Shown here: piece after piece, positions 44,301-55,008 of the stretch | Layout: each line of letters starts with the position of its first letter | How positions within the stretch are numbered: position 1 is the first letter of the stretch | Source: Ephydatia muelleri | Taxonomy: Eukaryota; Porifera; Demospongiae; Spongillida; Spongillidae | Assembly (NCBI GenBank): GCA_013339895.1 | Contig: JABACO010000001.1 | Coordinates: forward strand, 9,552,515-9,616,514 | Direction: 5' to 3' | Length of the DNA: 64,000 nucleotides | Translations under genes and position numbers: made by a program | The notes under the pieces: model-generated | Seen by the model: the letters and a program-made list of their open reading frames with translations, nothing else | Told to the model about the DNA's origin: nothing | Databases searched by the model: none

Positions 44301-46732
44301 CGGGATCATTGCATGTACAAACATTTAGTACAAAGAAACATAGCTCTAACAACTATCCTTAAGGTTATGTAAATTGCTGATATTGCTCATTCCAAATACA
44401 GGTGTAGCTAGTCATAAGATACCTGAGAGATTCCCCTCTTATCAGGAAACATCGTCATGTGTATTCAAATAGATTTTTATCGGAAGTTCAAATATCCTAC
44501 GTTTTTTTTTCATTGATTGAGTTAATGATAAAATTCTGTCACTCATAGCCAGTGCATATTGTCGTAGCCACCAATGGTGGCTGGGGTTTAGATTTTAACG
44601 GCCGATAAAAAAGATTCACCTCTAATGTGCAAAACTTGAAATGCGTTATGCTATGGGCAGTGCAAATGCAGTAATAGGTGAGCTTAAGGAAGAATTTTGG
44701 CATACACTTTCTGTGCATACCGTTGTTGCTTCCAATGGTGACAGTAGTACGAGATTCAAACAACAAACCTTGTCATGTTTATTATTCCGATACATTGGCA
44801 TAGAAAGTTCAATGCTCTATGCTTTTCATTGGCTTCGCTAATGGAAGAATCCCGGCATTCACAATCTATGCCTACTTTTGTAGCTTGCATGTATTTGTAC
44901 AGTACTATATTCATGAGAGGATGAAAACGATCCACAACTTATCTAGAAACCTTGTCCACAAGTTTCATTGGCTGAACTTATAGGAGAATTCTGGTATTCT
45001 CAATCAGTGCATATTCATATAGCTTCCAATGGTGTCTCTAATATAAGATGCAAGTGCAGATGAAAAAGATTTGCCTCTTATCAGGAAACTTAGTTATGTG
45101 ATATTTCCATACATTGGTATGGGCAATTCAAATGCCCTTCATTTTTCATCTGCTGAGCTTATGGTAGAATCCCAACATTCACAATCAAAGAATACAATGG
45201 TGGCTGAAGCTTCAGGTATATTTAATTGCAGATAAAAGGATTTGCTTCCTTGTCATGTGTTATTCCTATGATGGGCAGTGCAAAGCACTATTGGCTGAGC
45301 TTAGGAATAACACATAACAAGGTTTGATTGGATGTGATTCGTTTTCATCTACCTTTAAATCTAGTACTGCACAGACTGTGAATGGCAGGATTCTACATAT
45401 ACTTCTAGCCCTACGGTTTGTACAGGCTGAGTTAATTGAAGAATCTTGGCATTGACAATCTAGGCATACTCTTGAAACTTACAATGGTGATTGTAACAAT
45501 CGATTCAGGAGAGAAGGAAAACAAATCGCCTCTTAACGGGTAATCTTGTCATGTGTTATACTCATACACTAGTATAGGCTATTCATGAACTAAATTCATA
45601 GTATAATTCAGGCATTCATAACCAGTGCACATACTAGTAGCTCCAATGGTTGCTGAGTGTTAAAATTCAACAGTCAATGAAAAAGATTCACCTCTTATCG
45701 AGAAACCTTTTACTAGTGTTATTGCATTACATTGGTATAGGCAGTTCAATACTGTAAGTTTTACCATGCAATCCTGGCATTCATATAGCAATGCAGCTTC
45801 CCATGGTGTCTGTAATATTAGACTCAAGTGCAGATGGTAAAATGGTGCCTCCTGTCAGGAAACCGTCATGTGACTTCCCATACATTGGTATGGTCAGTAC
45901 AAATGCCCACATTTTTCATGGGCTGAACGTATCTGTATAGTAGAGTCCTGGCATGATTGTACATTTGTAGCTAGCTGGATTTTATTATTTCATTGTACAT
46001 ATTCTTGTAGCTTCCAATGGTAACTGGATTTTATTATTCAAGCTGATGAAAAAGATTTGCCTATTATCAGGTAACCTTTGTCATTAGTTATTCCCATATA
46101 TTGGTAGGCAGATAAAATACGTTTTGCATCGGTTGAGCTTATGGTAGAATCCTGTCATTCGCAAGCAATGCATATTCTTGTTGCTTTTAATGGTGACTGT
46201 AATTATAGATTGAAATGTAGATGAAAACCAGTTCGCTGTTGTCAGGAAAATCTTGTCATGTTCAAATTTCCCTTTGTTTTGCATCGATTGATGGTGCCTA
46301 CACAGGAGCATGGTGAGGTCGATCCCGATTCGGAGGAGGATGATAAAGAGTAGCTGCTTATCTAGTATGAGCAGTTCTATTGTATAAGGAGTTTCATTAG
46401 CTGAGCTTGTGGTAGAATCCTGGCATTGACATATTCTTGTAGCCTCCATTAGTGGCTCCAGTAAGATTCAAGAGAGAATGAGTCTAATGAAAACCTTATC
46501 ATGTGTTGTTCCTATACGTTCAATGCCCTATCATGTGTTGTTCCTATACGTTCAATGCCCTACATTTTGTACAAGCTGAGTTAATCTTGGCATTGACAAT
46601 CTTGTAACTTACAATGGCAATTGATTCAGAGGAGAATGAAAACAATCGCTTCTTAACAGGAAATCTTGTCATTGCCGAGCTTTTCCACTGTAAGCGCCAC
46701 AGTACGCATTTTAATTATAGTCACAAGCTATA

Positions 46733-46779
46733 CTCACGTGCAAATCATGATGTCTAATCAAGTACTCTTGCTATAAATA
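46733..46779 (+). promoter_or_regulatory. Paralogous candidate promoter: E-box, ATGATGTC and TATA box
   Basis: CTCACGTGCA (CACGTG at 46735-46740), ATGATGTC at 46747-46754 and TATAAATA at 46772-46779, with an ATGGCTGT start 35 bases after the TATA box. It corresponds to 24046-24087. Confidence 0.45.
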
Positions 46780-46813
46780 AAATTAACAACAGATTCGCAT
46801 CTGGTGTCTGGTG

Positions 46814-46992
46814 ATGGCTGTAGAGGAGTGCTGCATGGCTGCATTTCCTTGTGTCATCCGGTGACTTGCCTTGCATGGTTCGTCAGCTTAGCGTTTGCGA
46901 AGTGCGAAACCTATACTCATCGCCAGTTTCAACGAAGGCAATAACGAGAGGCCGTTGTATTGTGTAAAGTGTCACGAGGATGATCGGTGGGT
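46814..46992 (+). pseudogene. Second copy of the candidate gene at 24.3 kb, broken
   Basis: The start ATGGCTGT and the exon 2 region (QLSVCEVRN, then in a shifted frame SFNEGNNERPLYCVKCHEDD) are conserved. There is at least one frameshift before SFNEGN, and the donor equivalent to GTGGGT follows CGG at about 46988. Exon 3 could not be found; the downstream DNA is occupied by a poly-C run and retrotransposon remnants. Best read as a duplicated pseudogene. Confidence 0.5.
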
Positions 46993-47614
46993 ATTGTAAT
47001 GAATTATGCATATCGATAATGATAGTGTCATAAACTGGTGGGTTCTTATTGAAGTGCTGTATCGTATCTGGGCTTATATTACATATTAGTGGCGACAGAG
47101 GTGGGATGGAAACGCGGCTGAAACAGTTCGATCGACCAAACAGTGGAAAGAATTGACGATTACGAAGAAAGGTGATTGTGAATGGGGTTGTGAATAAATG
47201 AATGATCAGAAGGTGTTATTTTTGAAGAAGATTGGTCAGTTCTGTTCTTTTCCTTCTCCCCCCCCCCCCCCCCCCCCCCCTCCCAAACCCTTTGATGTAG
47301 CAGTGCCCCGCTAACGGTAGAAATTACTGAGCGATACAAACGTGTACAAAAGGTTGAAGTGTGTCATCGATGGATGTTCACTAGCTAGGCCAAACTTCAA
47401 TTTCAGTAATTATTTCAATATGGCATTAAGTGTGTGGGCTGCAATATTCACGCATACAACGAGAGCTGTTGTGGGTCAGAAATCTACTCAGTTTTATTAT
47501 TTCCATCGAAAAGACAAATTGTCGTGGATGTGACTCAAGGATGCCAGCATGCAACAGGTCACTTTGTAATTGTAGAAAAGGCTGACTTCCAGTTACCCTT
47601 GTAGAACATGACTG
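46993..47614. other. Non-coding stretch with a 23-base poly-C tract
   Basis: The poly-C run lies at 47258-47280. A frame at 47342-47533 has no recognised motif. Confidence 0.6.
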
Positions 47615-48520
47615 GTTAGGAAAAAAGCCTCCATCCTTCTTGACAAGCACTACAGGGGCTGCCTCCACACTGTGCTCTACAGGTTTGCAGCTCCCACTTT
47701 TCCACTTGCTGTTGCAGCGTTTCTTCCAGTTGCTTCTTCAATGCAAAATGTACTGCCCTGCTCTTGCAGAACACTAGCTGGTTTTGCCTTACCCTTCAGC
47801 TGTGATATCTTTTAGTCGGCCTTTAACAATATCTGGAAACTCATCTATTTAGTGGTATGCACGGCATTGATCCTCAGATCCCTATTCTCACAAGACGTAA
47901 TAATCTCTGCCAATCCAATTATTCTCACAAGACTTAATAATCTCTGCCAATCCAAACACAGTGAGATGACCGTTAACCCATAATTTACGGTACAAGATCT
48001 TTCCACTACCAACTCCAGAGGAAATTTGCGAATGAAGAGTCTTTTACCAGCTAGAGCTTACAAAGAAATGGAAGTTGCACTTACAAGTCAACATTGTTGA
48101 CAATAACTACTCGTGGGGTTGTTCAAATATAGCAACAGCCCCACCAATGTAGCAGAGAGTGATGTCCATTGTATTTGAAGGGTGTACAAGAGTTTTTTGG
48201 ATGATACATTAGGGGCTGGTGTTACTAGAGGGGACAACCATCTGTCAATTTTTTCAGCGGTTACAGCAGTATGGACTTAGTCAACCTATCAAAATGTCTT
48301 TTTTTTCAACATACTGTGGAGTTCTTAGGGCATAGCATGTTATCCAATGGCATTAGACCCACTGATGAAAGAGTGAAAGGAGTAGTGGAAGCACCCAGGC
48401 TCATCAGTAAGGGGAGTTAAAGTCATTATTAGGACTGATAGCTAACAATGCAAAGTTGAAGCCTATTAAGCTATATTGTGATGCGTCAGCTGTTGCATGC
48501 ATTCAGCATGTATCTTTGTG
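47615..48520. mobile_element. Old Ty3/Gypsy fragments in two orientations
   Basis: On the minus strand (47620-47860) there is a linker-to-reverse-transcriptase entry with AAPVVLVKKDGGFFP. On the plus strand (48160-48520) there is the later reverse transcriptase to RNase H part, with RLQQYGLSQPIKMSFFQHTV, EFLGHSML, PTDERVKGVVEAPR and KPIKLYCDAS. The type resembles the K02A2.6-like Gypsy group. Heavily broken and rearranged, so considerably older than the element at 1-4.9 kb, and absent from the paralogous segment at 24.5-25 kb. Confidence 0.75.
47882..47957 (+). repeat. Tandem pair of about 38 bp
   Basis: ATTCTCACAAGAC(G/T)TAATAATCTCTGCCAATCCAA occurs twice in succession with one base difference. 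Confidence 0.92.
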
Positions 48521-49450
48521 ATGCTGTTATTCCATTGGTGACGATAATAATACCTTCTTGATATAGAAGTGCCTAGTGAGGGTGATTTGGTGCTTGGGGC
48601 AGGAAAAAACACCCACGCTCCAGAGCCTTTAATAACTACTACATGTACCTTTTGCATTGGGGATGTTGTAAACCGGACGAATTGACTTTAATGTGTTTTT
48701 TTGTAAGGTAGCCCGGCCCTTACCTGAGTAACCTACATTTTAAGAATCACTATTTCCAGGCTATCTTTTCAAAGAAATGAAAAAGGCAGAATCACTGTGC
48801 TCATATTCAATTTGGTGTGGCCAGTGCAGCTTACTCTTGTTACATTCTGAGTGTTGGGGATGGGGGGGGGGGGGGGGGGGGGGAACACTACAGTTCTGCC
48901 AACTTTGTCTGCAAAATACATAAGTGAGAATGTCAGACTAAATGACATCAGGAGGGGTGGGGAGGAACCATCATCCGCCAACTAGGTGCCTACTTCGTAT
49001 TCTTTGCCAGAACATTTATGCATCATACTTTGTATTTGGATCAAAATTATATTGCCTATGGATTTCATGATGATCAGGATATTATTGTGAAATTGCTTTT
49101 TGAAATCTGTATCTTCCACAAATTAACATCCGTTGAACATATGTATATTGAAATGCTTCAGCTATCTGTAGTATTGATGGTAATTATATGAAGATCCATA
49201 CTTAGACCAACGTTAAAGTCATCATTTCGAGAACGAGTTACCAATCAGTTTTTAGATAGTGATTAATATCCAATTACAATGCAGTATGCCCATTGTTTGA
49301 TCGAAGAATGAAGTTAAGGAGCACAAATGATAATAGAAATTCCATATTTCAAGCCTTTTGTGAATAATAATTGTGTTTTAGACCAGCAATTCAATTTATT
49401 ATATTCTGTGTATGCCATGTAATGAAAACTACCGTGATTTGTTTCTTTTT
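48521..49450. other. Non-coding, paralogous to 24.75-25.74 kb
   Basis: This contains a poly-G run (48862-48883) and sequence matching 24990-25160 and 25480-25620 (for example aaatctgtatcttccacaaa against aaatctgtatctgccgcaaa). No gene was seen. Confidence 0.6.
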
Positions 49451-50390
49451 AAAAAAATTACATACATGTAGTACCTCTCAAGTGAAACTTAGTTTCAAGA
49501 TTTCAGCTTTACAGGGTGTTTCTGTGATTATCTGAAGTCGATAATGTTGGGCGCCATGATATATAAAGTTTTTGAATGTTTGACGTCACTAATGTATATG
49601 GACGAAAGCGAAGAGTCTCGGAGTCTTCGGGGTTGGTACTGTATCGTCACTGGTTGGAATTGTCAACAGATGGCAGAAACTGACGAGGATTCGAAGGGCT
49701 GGCAGCCCAGCAGTTGGCAAGCACAAGAGGATCAGCCATATACAGGTAACTATCCAGAGTGGGTCTACATGCTGGAGAAAAAAACTAACAAGAAAAAAAC
49801 TCACGACTTACACCCAACCGCAAGCAACATCAAGAAAAACACATAACACCAGTTGAAATGCACTAGCAAGTATATAGATACATAAATCAAAGTTATAGGC
49901 ATGAGTAGGTAGGTGCCTCCTACCTACACAGGAGCATGGTCGATCCCGCCGGTCTGACATCGGATAAAGTTTGCCAGACCAAGGACACGAGATGGCAGGG
50001 TATAAGCCTTCATACAACGAACAGACATGACACCTCGAATACTTGGACAGATTTGTTTTTGGTCCTGCCGATACAAGCTAGTTGTCTGCTGGGTCTTGAC
50101 ACCTGGTCCACACTGGTGGTAGTTAGATTAATTCTGTCTCTTGTTTCTAAAAACTAGATGTGCTACAGTACTGTCTACCAAATTACTTCGCTGCAATACT
50201 CTTCCCTCAGTACACTCAGCTATTAAGAATTAATCATGCATACTCAAAAATGTGCAGTTTTAAGATTTAATGACCTATATTGTCTAGGGTAGATTATTTA
50301 ATGGAATATTAATGTTTGCATTGCACCAACTACGTGAACAGCGAACAAACCAATTTAGAGTTTGTTTCTGTAATCACATGCACTTAACTT
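49451..50390. other. Non-coding stretch, no recognised gene
   Basis: Frames at 49544-49846 and 49936-50157 show no known motif. A 26-base segment at 49923-49948 (CCTACACAGGAGCATGGT then CGATCCCG) also occurs at 46297-46327 with a 4-base insertion. Confidence 0.4.
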
Positions 50391-51450
50391 GATATGACAA
50401 ATCTCCTTCGAACAATGCTGGGTAGAAAGCTTTAACTCGCTTTAGGTATGACCATTCACACGGAAGGGATTTGGAGAGTGCAGCATAAGCAGCTTCAGTG
50501 ACTTGGCAGTTGCATTGGAGAGTTTCTCAACACAATCTACACACGTTGCAACCATCTTCCCCACATAATTGTCCACTATCGTGCAATTTTCCATTACACC
50601 CTCAAGAAAGTGATGCCTGTTCTCTATCTGCAGACCCAAATCACCAAATTTCAACCTGCACTGGCCTCTACATGTACATCAAATTGAGGGGTAATGGATA
50701 TGATCATTTATTTGGCCTCGGGAAAGTAGTCCTAAGCTGAGCCTTGATCAGCCATGTATGTCTGCATACATGGGCAGTGAAGTGCCAATGGCGTAGAGAG
50801 GGTACCTGTAAGAGTTAAAGCATGAGCCCCGAAGAACACATTCGTTGGGATGTAGCACACCTGTGATGTGTCAGTCCATATGTACACGGTGCCGAGGATT
50901 CCGCAATTTTGAGCACTCAATGCAACAATGTATTCCACAACGGATTTGACCATCTTCCATTTGTAGGCCATGTCCAATCTACCAGAGAACATTCCAGAGC
51001 ATTGTGGGCCGTAGAGAATCATAGGTCGCAGTACTGGCATGAATTGATGGCCGACCTCCTATGATTGCCTGTCATGGCGGCTTGCTTTCTGAATGTCATC
51101 TCGTAGTTAACCCACACTGTACTCACAAACTCGTGACTTGATATGCCAACAACTCACCACGTTGGCGGGGAACCTCCTTGATATAACATTGATGTAAGAG
51201 GTGAAACATTGGAGCCACAGATTGATGTTGGAGATCTGTTTCCTCCTGTTTGGTATGAGTAACGTTCCTGCAGCCTCCTTATTTTTGCCGCCCACTGCTC
51301 GGGAAGTAGGTTCACCATTTCAATAAAGTCTCATGTCCAAATGCGCTCCACTTCCTTCAGAGGAATTGGCAGAACATCGTACCCTGTAGAAGCTACACTG
51401 CCAACCATCAATTGGTGCAATACACGCTGCACAAAAAATTTGCCTGAGCT
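50391..51450 (-). mobile_element. Decayed reverse-transcriptase element, copy 2, with Gag-like N-terminal domain
   Basis: The right part (51060-51430, minus strand) reads NLWLQCFTSYINVISRRFPA and WVNYEMTFRKQAAMTG, which recalls a Gag-like domain found before reverse transcriptases in cnidarian and sponge retroelements. The left part (50442-50660) reads MKFGDLGLQIENRH and LMLHSPNPFRVNGHT, clearly paralogous to copy 1 at 26.9-27.1 kb. The middle is short, so most of the polymerase is missing. An old fossil, broken in many places. Confidence 0.65.
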
Positions 51451-51474
51451 TCTACCTGAAACACCCGCCGCTGC

Positions 51475-52465
51475 ATTAGGTGCCTGGCCACACCCAATGT
51501 ACCAACCATACCACTAGACCAGCCACACCCTCTGTACTCACCAAACCAGCCATATTCTCTAAAACCACCACACCTAATGTACCAACCATACCCTCTCCAT
51601 AACCTAGACCAGTCACACCCTCTGTACCTAAAACTTCCTCACCACTCCTGGCGCCATCTACACCCCTCACAAAACCATTAGACCCCCTGGACTCGTTCCC
51701 TACAACGTGTGTGGCGCCTGGCACACACAGATCGTCACCATCAGTGCCCACCTGCAGGGAACCCCTCATTGGCAGGGTGGTTCATAGGCCATACTTGCCA
51801 CCAGCATTAGAAGATCTGGGGGTTCCTCAGCAGCGTGGGCCTGAGGTAAGGGAACAGTCTACACCACTACCCACCTCCTACTCTGCTGCCCACCAAGCCA
51901 CTGTTAGCTTGTCAATGAGGAGCACTTCCAGTGCCGAGCCGTCGCCACAGCCTTTCAGGTTACAAACTCTGATGAGGTGACGGCCAGAGGCCTGGGTAGT
52001 CCCCGTGACTGGACCACTCAGTGGGACAGCAGTTGTAATGAGGACACCACCTCCCAGCACAGAAACGGCACATGTCCAGCAATCTCCAAACAACCAGGTC
52101 CACCACCACCTTCCTCATTGTCCTTGTCTCCACCATCATCTCCACACCAGCCCACGCTATTTATTTACCGTCTGGCCACCTTGGGCCCATCGACCACTGG
52201 TCAGTCGGACTCCACTTCCTGCTCTGCCACTAAGCCACCAGCCGGAGTCATACTCATCCTCCAGAAGAAGTAGAAGCAGCGGAGAGGATTGCTCCCAACA
52301 TTCACCATCAAAAATGCCAAGGGGAGCCTCCTCGGGCCCTCACTTACCTCACCTCTCCCTCCCCTCATCTGATCTGTCACTCCCTAAAAGCATCCAAACC
52401 ATGCCTCCATATCTACAAACCTCCTTCCTCAGTAACTGCCTCACCTGCTGCCTCAGTGCCTAGCT
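51475..52465 (+). pseudogene. Copy C of the proline-rich gene, 3' part only
   Basis: The sequence begins abruptly inside the proline-rich region and follows copy B to the end: PLDPLDSFPT, HRSSPSVPTCREPLIGRVVH, DLGVPQQRGPEVREQSTP, then the tail encoding SRSSGEDCSQHSPSKMPRG. The frame changes at least twice relative to copy B, and there are small deletions near the tail. It starts right beside reverse-transcriptase copy 2, as copy B starts near copy 1. Confidence 0.75.
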
Positions 52466-53826
52466 TAATAATTCCATGCATCTTTTCTCACTTTCCCCTG
52501 AAGTGTGTCCTTCTGTTCCCCCCCTCCCCCATCCCCCTTCCCCTCCCCCTGCTTCCCCAAACCCTGGCGTTCCCTTACTGCTCATTCTTTCCAAGATCCC
52601 AGCTCTCAGATGGTCCTTTATGGTATGGCCACACCTATCTATGGAGCAGCTCAGCCGGGGTGGACTTGTGAAAAATAAGAAAGAAGTGTCCACCCCCACA
52701 CAAAAGTTGGTTAACTTTTTCGCGGGCAAAGCCAATTATTATGGTATACATGTGCAAAAAAAGTGTTGCCCGTTGCAGGAAAACGTAGTTAACTAAAAAC
52801 TTACACTATATGACCAGGAAACAACAGATGAATATGTTGTTGACTACAAAGTTTGAACTGTTTAGAGTGGCTTTAGTATAACCTGTAGTGCAATATTGCT
52901 CTGTTGCCCATGAAAGAGTTAAAGCGGTGTGGTGGCTAGTCCATGAGGGTTGGTGCACTGCCACTCTTCCTGCACCCCTACCCATCACAGGTATCTATGT
53001 ACTGGTGCCTGCCATCATGTCTGCGTCAAGTGACCACTGCTCAATCTGAGTTAGTGCTGGCATCCAAATTAAGATGTGTGCATTGGAGCTGGATGGTGGT
53101 GTGAGCAGAGGTTCTGTGTATGTGTGTGGATTGGTGAGCTTGCTGTGCATGTGCTATATGTTTTATTTGCATCGAGACGTGTATTGAGAAGTTGTGTGTC
53201 ACAGCATTGTGTGTTTAGGATGGGCTTATTGTTGCATGCGTTCTAAGTGCATGTTTGTGTGATGCATATGAGGATGTGATACATGAGAAGGGATTGTCAA
53301 ACTGAGTTGGCAGTACTAACAAAGACATCCTCCCTCTCATCCAGCTTCTTACTAAAGCATCCTTTGGACCTTCCACGCATGAGAGCTATACAACAACTTG
53401 ACATCGAAATCTACGAAAAAACTAGTTGGGTCCGGGTATCATGCATGTGTGGTTTTAGATTGAATAGTCAGCCATACACGCTTCTAAGTTCAAAGCATAT
53501 TATTTATTTTTAGAAAGCATCAAACTAGGTATGGATAAGATAACTCTGTTGTCAACGGGATGTGTGGCTCTGATGAATCAAACTTGAATGGTCTAGTCTT
53601 TAAAACAAGGTTTACTAATCAATGAATAGTTTTAAACAAAAAATTTACATACATGTATGTTTTAAAACTATCCCAACACAACTAAGCTGATTGTAGCACT
53701 AGTTATTTGCAACTGTTTTTTGCAGCTTATTGTAATAATGATTCATCTTTAACCACATGCAAAGTACAAAGTGTCAAAGGCTAAAAATAGTTAGAAGTAG
53801 TCATAGGCTGTCTATTAACATTTGCT
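52466..53826 (+). other. Downstream region of copy C, paralogous to 30.9-32.5 kb
   Basis: Collinear with the copy B downstream region, including ggtggctagtccatgagggt at 52930 and gtcaacgggatgtgtggctc at 53551. A 400-base insertion or divergence separates two of the matching parts. No independent gene was seen. Confidence 0.65.
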
Positions 53827-55008
53827 AGAGGAGGTGGTGAAGACTGTCCTTGATGGTGACAATCAGTGTGTGCCAGGTACCACACACGTTGTAGGGAAAG
53901 AGTCCAGGGGGGGTCAAGTGATTTTGTGAGGGTTGTAGATGGCGCCAGGAGTGGTGAGGGAGTTTTAGGTGCAGAGGGTGCCACTGGTCTAGGTTGTGGA
54001 GGGGGTATGGTTGGTACATTAGGTGTGGTGGTTTTAGAGGGTGTGGCTGATCTAGGCTGTGGATAGGGTGTGGTGGGTATGGCTGGTACATTGGGGGTGG
54101 CTGGTGTGATAAGGATGGTAGGAATGAATGATGGATTGGGGCGTGTGGTTGGTGAGGTTGATGGTACTGGTGGTGATAGAGGAGGTAGTGTAGGCTGAGG
54201 AGGAGGTGCCAATGAGGGGTTCCCGCAGGTGGGCACTGATGGTGACAATCGGTGTGTGCCAGGCGCCACATGGAACGAGTCCAAGGGGTCTAATGGTTGT
54301 GTGAGGGGTGTAGATGGTGCCAGGAGTGGTGAGGGAGTCTTAAATGCAGAGGGTGCCACTGGTCTAGGTTGTGGAGGGGGTATGGTTGGTACTTTTCGTA
54401 TGGTGGTTTGGTTGTTTTAGGGTGTGTGGCAGGTCTAGACTGTGGATGAAGTGTAGTGGGTATGCTTGGTACATTGGGTGTGGCCGGTGTTTTGGGGATG
54501 GCATGATTGGAGTGTGGTTTGGTTTGGGTAGAGGGGATGGTGAGGATGATGGTGCTGGTGGTGATAAAGGTGGTGAAGACTGAGGAGGAGATGAGGGTGA
54601 GAATGTTGCTGGGGATGATACTACTGGAGGTGAGTGTGACTGCCTCTGGTTAGAGATGGCAGCAGCCTCCAGTAGCTCGATCCTCTCCAGCATCCCATGA
54701 GTGTTCCCTTCTAATCGTTGGAACATCAAGAGGAATTTTGTCTCCAATGCAGCCAATGGAGATGGCCCTGCATCATCATTCATCTCATGGGGTTGAGATG
54801 ATGACGGTCGTTCCTCTAGTGGCTGGTTTGGAGGAGCTGGTCCTTCAGCGGTGGTTGGATAAGGTGGGCTGGTCCTCCTCCTGGTGGTTGTAGGGGGGGG
54901 GGGGGGGGGGAGGGGGGGCTATTCCTCCAGCAGGTATTGCTGCTACTCGTTCCAGTGCAGCCAGAAGGTCTGACGTGTGATTCTGGACACATTTGGCAGC
55001 ACGTTGTT
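53827..55008 (-). pseudogene. Copy D of the proline-rich gene, 5' part with an internal duplication
   Basis: On the minus strand, after a TGTATTTTAG acceptor, EQRAAKCVQNHTSDLLAALE opens the exon, followed by NDDAGPSPLAALETKFLLMF and GMLERIELLEAAAISNQRQS. No SPHQPS array is present. The proline-rich region contains a direct duplication of about 385 bp (53850-54235 against 54235-54440), seen as repeated GATGGTGACAATC.GTGTGTG. The frame is broken several times and the C-terminus is lost at 53827, where the sequence meets copy C's downstream region. A poly-G tract lies at 54893-54910. Confidence 0.75.

Larger units (their letters stand above)
43520..46690 (+). repeat. Second degenerate tandem array, units of about 150-260 bp, 12-13 copies
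   Basis: Each unit has TTGGCTGAGCTTATGGTAGA then ATCCTGGCATTCACAATC, then GCATATTCTTGTAGCTTCCA and ATGGTG, then GATGAAAAAGATTTGCCTCT and TATCAGGAAACCTTGTCATG, then TTCCCATACATTGGTAT. Instances of the TGGCATTCACAAT-type anchor are near 43550, 44540, 44700, 44860, 44990, 45175, 45450, 45615, 45775, 45950, 46155, 46425 and 46590. Units differ in length and order of parts. A CpG-rich insert (43.83-44.33 kb) interrupts it. A perfect 32-bp tandem pair lies at 46499-46562. Confidence 0.85.

Noticed and set aside
37530-46690. Regularly spaced repeats that could suggest a CRISPR array
   Set aside because: Units are 150-670 bp, diverged and in an animal genome context; no short exact repeats with unique spacers and no cas genes.
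49544-49846. A 100-residue plus-strand frame
   Set aside because: No motif, no paralogue in the window and no convincing splice context; left as unassigned sequence.
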